Shown here in pieces: positions 24,083 to 32,780 of a stretch of DNA of 64,000 nt (position 1 is its first letter; each line of letters begins with the position of its first letter). The stretch spans positions 17,884,128 through 17,948,127 of the forward strand of contig JASSKH010000005.1 in NCBI GenBank assembly GCA_031763025.1, written 5' to 3'. Made by a program: the position numbers and the translations under genes. Below the pieces are notes generated by a model, which did not search any database, was not told where the DNA came from, and saw only the letters and a program-made list of their open reading frames with translations. Source of the stretch: Macrocystis pyrifera. Taxonomy: Eukaryota; Sar; Phaeophyceae; Laminariales; Laminariaceae.

Positions 24083-27000
24083 ATTAGGTGCTGATGCTGC
24101 TGCTGCTATTTATGCTGCTGCTTTTGCCGGGTGTGATCTTGTGCTGGTACTGTCTATGGATAGCGCTTCTACACATGTTTCCCGGGGGTGCACTGCTGCC
24201 GACTATGGGCGATATTATGTACTCTGTCGCACATATGTCTCCCTCTTGGACAATGGCGTAAGCCGCTTGCCCTCCCCCCCCTCCCCCTCCACCCCCTCGC
24301 CCTGTCTGACACCGCCTCTTGAGCAGCGGAAGCTGGGTGGGAAAAGGTGATGACACCTGACGGCCGACCCTACTACCAGAACATGATCACTATAGAGACG
24401 TCGTGGGAGAAGCCGCCAGGCTGGGTAGACTCCGAAGACGAGGCGGAGCTTGAAGCGGTGTCGGCGGCCGGGGCTGCAGGGACGGCGATGAGTGGGCGAG
24501 GTGAGCCCTCTGGCGCTGTGATGGACGGTGCGGGGACTCGCGATGTACCTGATGAGGTTGTGGCGGGTTTGGCTTGGGAGGGAGGGGAGGTGGGCCGGGG
24601 GAGCGGGGCGAGGGAGAGGGGGAGGGATGTTTACGGTGTGATTGTGTAGGTGCGGGATTGATTGCGTGTCTTGGGTTTTGGTTTGGGACGGAGGCGGGTG
24701 TTGTCGGGGGAGTATTGCGTGCTACGCTCAAGAGTTAGTACGAGAGACGGGGAGGGAGAGAGAGAGAGGGGCAGGGCTATAGGGGGGGGGGAGATAGTAA
24801 CAGATATGGACCAACCTATTTGTATTCATGTAATTTAGTTATCCTCTGGCGGACGGATATTAACCTAATAGCTGAGGATACCACATGTATAGAGGCATAA
24901 GACTAGAGGGATGGATGGGGAGAGATTCAGAGTTTTGCAAGACCAGAGAGAAAGAGCGTGAAAATGACAGGTATCTTAAACAGGCGTTGAGAAAGACCTG
25001 CCTCCGCTCTACCAGGTATACAGCAATAACCCGCAGCTTGTGAGTGTGTGTGTTTTTTTTACGGACGTGATGTGTGTGTGTTCTTAACGGGGTGTTTTGT
25101 TTTTCGCTTTCGTTCGTCGTCGTTTTGGCGTCCGTTATTTTCTCGTCTGTTTTTTTTGTCGCCGCTTTTTCACGTTTGGTGCTGCATGGATGGATGGGTG
25201 GGTGGATGGACGGCCGGGCGCGTGTATGGATGGGTGGACGAATGGATGGATTGCTTACAGGAGAAACATCGTCCTTGCCTGACGTGGGAAGAGGGTTGTC
25301 CGACGCCATGGCGACAGCCCAGCCGGACGACGCGATAGAAGCGGTAGAAGAGCCACTGCCTCCAGGTGTGTCTTCCCCTTGTGGCACTTTTGTCTTTCGC
25401 CCTTGTTTTTGTGTCGGGTGCATGGGCTGGCGTGGCCGGCATGGCTTGAGGGAGGGAGGGGGGGGGGGGGGCAGCCTTCCCGCGTATGTGTGTACTGCTG
25501 CTGAGCCGCTCTGTTCGATGTCCGAAAGGGAGACGATGAGAGGCGCGATATTGTTGGCCCTTTGCGTCGCTTTCGTTTTTTTTTTTTTTTTTAATACACA
25601 ATACACGGAATATTGTTTATTTCCTTGCGAGTCCATTAGTTTCCGCTGCAATAACTATCCGCTCTAATTTCAAGTACGTTTGTATGCCCTAAATTATGGA
25701 TGTGGTTTCTTAAGGCGTATAGGGCGACGGAACCGATACAAGCGTGTAAATAAAACTACTGTACACTGCTGGATGTATCGTACACAGGCCACGTGAGTAC
25801 CAGCATAGGCGAGTATGTCCCACGTATAGAGGCTACAGGAGTGCCGTTTTCCGCGCCCGCCGCCATATTCTTCCCCTCTGACCAACGCCTACACATTTGC
25901 AACACCTACACATTTTTTTTTTTTTTCAAGGCTGGGAGAAGCTGTTCACGGCGGAGGGCGTCCCCTTCTGGACGAACCACAACGAGAGAACCACCAGCTG
26001 GGACCCACCCTCGCTCCCGACCCCGACCCCCGACACCGGGAGCACCCAGCGGACGCCCGAAGGGCAGTCGTCACGCGGGCAAGGCCAAGGCCAGGTCTTG
26101 CCAGGGGCGTCTCCCAACTCGAGCAAGTTTGAGAGTGTTGACGCTCCGGCCGGCGCCATTGTTGTGGCTGCTGCTGTGGCGGGCGGTCAAGAGAAGAGGC
26201 CGAGCCTCGGGGTTGATGGGAAACCCCTCCCGGAAGGTTAGTGCAGGGGATGGGGGTTGGGGTTGGGAGTGAGGTTGGGATATCGGATTGGAGTATTGAT
26301 CGGAGTTGGGATTGCGATTGGGATGCGGAGTTTGGTTCGGGATTGCAGTTGGGATTCGGATTGGAATCCTGATTGGGATTGAGAGTGGGATCCGGAATGG
26401 GATCCAGATTGGGATTGAGATTGGGATTGAAATTGGGATCTGGAGTGGGGTTGGGATACGGATTATGGTTGAGACGAGGATTGGGATTAGGACACAGGCG
26501 CGTTTGGTTTGGTTGGGGCCACCACTTCCATGCTGCCGTGGCCGTCACCGACGGTGCTCGTGCGTTTGGGCGTTTGGGCTTTGGTGTGAAGCGAGTGGTG
26601 CGTGCGGCCAACGTGCGTTTTGTGTTTCCAATGGTTGGGAGGTTGCGTTTGCTCGTTGCTGATGTCAGGGGGGTTTTGTTTTTTTGAGCAAGGTAGATGC
26701 GGATGAGACAAGCTCACTCTGGGAGGCGGATGTATTTGCAGATATATTGATGACATTTGGGTGTGTGTGGCCTCATTCGCTGGAGAGAGGGGCTGGGAAG
26801 GGGCAGGGGTGGATTGCGTCGGTGACCTTGAGATGGGAGGGCTCTTCCCTCAAGATGTGGGAGGCGATTTGTTTACCGTTGAGTGCATTGCTGTGGTGGC
26901 GGTCAAGGAGGCCTGGGGGGGGGGGGGGGGGGCAGGAGCTTTCAACGCGGAGAGCGACGGAGTAATGGTTGGGTCATTGCTGTTTATGTTCACGGTAGGT

Positions 27001-30000
27001 ACCGTCCAGACAGAGTGGGTGCGGATGATGATGGTGGCTGATCTGGAGATGATCTATCCATTGTCTTCGGAGAGGAGCGGCGAGCCAGCCCCACCGAAGG
27101 GAGGAGTGTTCTTTGCATGCGGCGCATGGTGTCTTCTCCCGCTCTACCATCGCCTGCAGGAACGCAACGGTAAAACATGAACGGACGTGTGTGTTGGTGT
27201 GTGTGTCCGTTGACCGCGTCCTCCCAACCCCATCCCTCCTACCCTGTGTCCGTTGACGCCGTATTCGCTGCCCTGCTTTCGTTCTGCTCGGCTTTGCTCT
27301 GCTCTCTGCTCGCGTAGGGTGGGAAATGCAGACGACGGATCAGGGGGTGGTGTACTACGTGGATCACATCAACAAGAGGACGTCGTGGGACCCGCCGCTT
27401 ATGTCGACGGGAGGGATGAGCGTCATCGCGTCTCAGCTCCCCGATATCCGTGAGCACGCTTTTTTTGTTTCGTTGTTTTACGATTGTTTCGTTAGTGTTC
27501 GTGTGACGGAAGTTACCACCGAAGCCCCACGATTCCAGCGAGGACTTTTCGGTACAACAGTCGCTTTTTTAGGGCAGTTCTGGAGCAGCGCTCAACGAAG
27601 CGTTTGCTTTTTGTAGAGTAGTCGCGAAGTTGTTTGCGAGATATTTTTTTTCGTTTGTTCATTTGCTTATCACTTGGTAAAATACATGTACTATTCACGA
27701 ACTTACGCTCCCATCATAGAATGTAGGTGACTACCAAGTGCATGCGCAACTCATCCCACGCGTACATGTTCCACAGAACATGCGAAAGTCCGCTCGTGTC
27801 CGGCGACACGCCTTCCTGAAAATGCCCTATCGGAAGCACCACCTCCCGCCAACCACACTACGAGTTTAGTAGTCTTGATCAAGTCAAGTTTGTGAACGCA
27901 AAACGCCTCCGCCGCGTCCTTGCCGCCACTTGGCACCCCCCCCCCCCCCCGCCCTCCACACACACGCACACACGGGGTTTCGACGGCCACGCTTGCCCTT
28001 TTCGTAACAACTTCGGAGCTAGTGCCACGGATGCTCCCCGCCGCCCTCCACTATCTCTCATGCACACACATGTAGGGGACTTCATTGATGTTATGTGTCA
28101 CCTTGCATGCCGTATTTGCGACAGCTCCGGTGCTGCTGGCGCCACGAACCCGCCCCTCCTCTCTCATGCCCCTACATTCACACACCACACATGGGGTTTC
28201 AACCACCTTGGTGTATGTATATACCCTGCTTGCGAGAGCCCTCCACCCCCTCCCACGCTCACATGGGGTTTCATCTACCTTGCTCACAATCTTTGTGCAA
28301 TAGCCCCCCCTCCCCCCCCTTAATCCTCACGTCGGGTTTCAACCACCTTTCTTCCCCCTGTTCTTGAAACCTCTCCCCAACCCCCCCTCTGTCCCGCTAC
28401 TGTAGGGATGCGAGGGTCTATGATCATAAGACTACGGCCATGCATGGCATGAGTACCCCCCCCCCCCCCCCCCCCCCCCCCTCACCCACACATACGGGGT
28501 TTCAACCGCCTTGCTTGCCCCCTTTTTGCTTATAACGACACAGCCCCGGCGGAGCTGGTGCCGGACTCAGCGGATCTGTATATGGGCGCCGACCTCCTGA
28601 ACCGCTTCTTCAGCTCGTGGAGGGGAGACACGAAGGGAAAGTCGCCTCTCGAAGCCGCGCGGAATGTCATCGTCACCTACCTAACCGGACCGGGCCTCAA
28701 GGTGAGAGCCCCGCTTAGCCTCGCTCAGCCTGACCTGATCTCGAGAGTTCATTTGACCTGCCTCGATTGTTGGCGGCGTGCCTTGTGTAGGGGTCGGGGT
28801 TGGAGGGGGTTTGGGGTCTTGGTCTTGAGGTCACCCTCGCTTAGCCAAGCATTGCCTGACCTGACCTGATTTTGCCGGCTTCGTGTGGTGTTTTTTGCGG
28901 GGTGCGATTTGTAAGGTCGGAGGCAAAGGTTGGGATGGGGGGTGGGGGGGGGGGGGGGGGGGGGGGGGAGTGGGGGAGGGGTTGTTGTTGAATTTCGTCG
29001 TCGGCACCCAACGCTGCAATCTGACCTTGAGCGCGGTTGTCACACGGAAGGAGGAGGAGGAGGAGGGGGGCTAGTAGCGGGCGATGCAGGGTGCGACGCT
29101 TTTGGAGTAAATACATACCGGAGTATGTTTTTTTTCGTTCACTTTCGTTTCGTTCGTGTGTTTTGTTTTTGGAGCGTTACGTTGCCGCCTTCTCAGGTTG
29201 AGGTTTTCCGGTTTCCATGCCGCCGAGACGCGCGCTGTATTGTGTAGCTGCCGCTTTTCTTTTTTGTCGGCGTGTTGTCTGTAGGCATTTGTTGCATCGA
29301 AAGGCCACGCTGATTCTAGGCAAGAGCACGTGCCAATTGCTGTGTCTCGGGCGTTCCGTCGGTGCCATAGGCGTCTCGGTCGCTATCGTTGTCGTCTCTG
29401 TCGGCTACACTTATTTTCCGTCGGTGACGTTTTCTTTTTCTGTCGGTATCGTTGTGGTCTTCGCCGGTAACGTCTTCTTCTCCGTCGATTGCACTTATTT
29501 GCGGTCGGTAACATTTTTTGCTCCGTCGGTATCGTTGTCGTCGCCGTCTGGTTTGTCTGTTTTGTCAGGCCACTAAGGGCCGGAACGGGTCCTGCCTTCA
29601 GCGCTTCCTCTACCTCAGTCCGACGAACAAGCAGGTGGTGTGGGCCACGAGGGCCACGTCCAAGGGAAAGCTGAGCAAGAAGGGTCTCTCCCTGCACACC
29701 GTCACAGAGCTGCATTACGAGAAAAGTGCCATCAGAGTGGAAGCGGTAAGCGTGAGACTTTTGTCACCGCCGCACACAGGGCATACAATGCAGCGCACGG
29801 CATACAGCCCCGAAGGCATAGCACAAGGCAGCCTAAGTACAGCCCAAGTCGTTGGCATTGCGTGCTGGTGTTCACTTGGGTTGATATTTTTGTTGCGGCT
29901 TGTGGCTCTTTTGTGTGGTGAGGATGTTCAAGGAACATGACAGTTCTGTTTCAGTGTTGAACGGAGAAAGTTAACCTGACGTCAATCACCAGTCGCGGTA

Positions 30001-32730
30001 AGGTCGACTATGTAACGGGCGGCTTCTCGGCGTTTCGTCGGCTGTGTTGAGTTCGTCCTGTTTTTTAATTTGTGCCAGGTATGCGTCATTTTGTAGTCGA
30101 CTTGCATACAGTGTACCAGGTACAGCAGTAGTGTTTTAGTGAGCGGCACGCAAGGCACCGTAGCGTGTTGCATCGTACTAGGTATACTTGTGTGTATAGT
30201 TGTATATCGAATGAACCCGGGACGGCTAGTACTAGTGGGCAGCTGACCCCCCCTCTCCCCTTCATGCGACTTGCGGAACGCCTCACGACGCTTCGCGCCT
30301 GGAGCAAGCAATGTCTTATTTGGTCGGTGAAAACCCGACGTGCTTCGTCCCGGCTTTGTAGGGATGCGAGGGTCTATGGTCATACGACTACGGCCATGCA
30401 TAATATTGAGTACCCTCCCCCCCCCTCCCCCCGAATGTTTCTATGCCTCGTGCGTAGCCTGCCCCTCCACCTGCGATGCACCTTGCCGTGCTTATTCGTA
30501 GTCCCTTTGTGCTTGGGCTCTTCTTGAAACAAGATTGTACTTGTGAAATACGAATGCACGCGGCATGCAACCATTGGTGGGTACCATGACACATACGTGC
30601 ACAAGTCTCGGCCAAATATATGACGTCGTTTTGCGTTGCACAAGGGGATGGGGGACGAAAAGGGTTCGTATACGATGGATGTATCGATTGTTCGATATTT
30701 CGCACTATATATCGCCAATGCCTCCGCCTTCGTCATCTTGTCAATCTCGTTAACCTGGGCACTACTCACCAGCGTTTGTTTCGCCAACTATCGAATCGTG
30801 CGAATGCTTGTGCTCGTTTTCCTTTTTGCTGTCGTCGTCACGACGGTGTATTTGTGCATGTTATGTACCGTCATGCTCTGCAAACTTTGAAACTGCTGCC
30901 GAGTGATTTTCTTTCATCATTGGGCCCCACTGATATTGCACGATTCTACTACTGCTGTTGTGATGAGGTTTTGTTTTTATCACTGCATTCCCTGAATCTT
31001 ACGGCGTGAGACATTGCTGTCGGGTTATTTTTGTTTCTTGATGCATCAGTTGGGAGGGTAGACTTTTCCGCCTGCTGTTTTTTGTGTTTGCTATCGCTGC
31101 TGCCGCTGCTGCCGCTGCTGCTGCTGCTGTCGCTTGTCGCTTAACGCCGTCCTCTCCCCTTGCGGCGCAACTGTTACCCAATCAGAGGAGAGAACCTGAG
31201 TCGCTGACGTTCACTCGTTGCTGTTGCTGCTGTACACCGTCTCTTGCGGCCCATCTGTTGCCCAATCAGAGGGGAGAGTCTGCATCGCTGACTTTTAAGA
31301 GCACTGCCGTGGACACCCTTACGTCGGAGGGGGCTACCATTTTGTTGGGGGTACTCCTCGCAGACATGACGGGTACCATGCTTCAGCTGGAGGGCGTCAA
31401 CGGGGGAGGCGGGAGCAACTACTACCCAGCTGCCTTTGTGAACGACGTAATCAGGTGGGCAGGCTAGGCCACGGCTCGCGGAGGACGCGATGGAGTGGGC
31501 GGCGTGTCGAGTGACGGTTGCTGTGGGGGCTGGTGTGGCAACAGAGACATGTTTGTGTTGGGGTCGAGGGTGGTGTGGTGGTGGTTTTGATTACGAGAGT
31601 GAGGGTGAGCGTTTTCGTGCTTGTCATCGTGACTTGTGACCGTGGTTGTTGGTGTTGTGATGTTGGTGAGAGCATGAGGCTGTCGATGAGCCTGTCAGCG
31701 CCGCTACTACGTGGGACACGGCGGTGACAAAAGCCCCACGAAGAGCGGTTCGCATGAATGCGCGAGCCAAGTCCCCCATATGCTGTTTTTTTTCTGATAC
31801 AGAGTACTACAGACGGGCAGGGGAGGGATGCTTTGTTTTTGAGGTTATCGTAACCTTTCGCGCTGACGCCTATCAATAGTCTCTGACTGCGATCTACTCC
31901 CCCGCTTTGTTTTATGCCACACGTCGCTCTGCTCGTGGCTGCTCGCGACGGTTGATGGATGGATGGATGGATGGGTCGGCTACAGGGTGCGGCAGGCTAG
32001 AAGGGACAACGGCACCTCCGCTGCGGTCGCCGTCGCGGTCTCGCCCCAGGTAAAATTTCCATACGCGTACCGTGCTGAATGCCTTGTGTCTTTTGGTGAG
32101 AGTTCCTACAAATATAACTCCGTGAGCGCGTCGAAAACTTCACATCAAATAACCCCCGACATGGGCACGCCGAATTTTTTTCATCAGTTAAGCTCGTGGG
32201 CGTGCCTAAAAACTCTCGCATCAAGAAACCCTGGTTTCAGTGCCGTACCTCCTTTAGCCGTCAGCTTCAAACCTCTTCAGCATGCCGTAATTTCGCGTCA
32301 TAGATGCTTGACTCCAAAGCCCCGAGCGTGCGGAAAACCAACTCCTGAATAACAGTTTCGGTTGACGGTCTAGGTTTATTAACCCGTCAAGACTATTTTG
32401 CCTAATATATTATTATTGAGTGTAGGGATTTCCTTGACGGCCTTCCGTCAAGACTCTAACGTCTTTCCGTCAAAGGTTTGACGGCTATACGTCAAGGGTT
32501 GGCACCTTTACGTCAAGGCCGTCAAACGGTGGTCCGTCAATTGGTAAGGGTGCCGTCAACTGACATATTTTGCCCCTGAGCGTGTGTCCATATTTAACCC
32601 CTGAGCGTGCCTGCCCCAAACTTGTTACCGCGCTGTCGGCGATATTGCAGGAGTCTCAGCGTGCCCAGGGAGTGGAAGAAGTCCCTACGCTAGTCACCGA
32701 ATTGGTCGAGGAAGACGTTGTAGCGCCCAG

Positions 32731-32780
<50 letters not shown>

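Noticed and set aside
24860..25651. 263-codon open frame on the - strand
   Set aside because: It runs antisense over a confirmed WW-gene exon and over intron microsatellites; low-complexity composition.
25946..26611. 221-codon open frame on the - strand rich in Asn-Pro
   Set aside because: Produced by the GGGATTG array read in reverse; repeat artefact.
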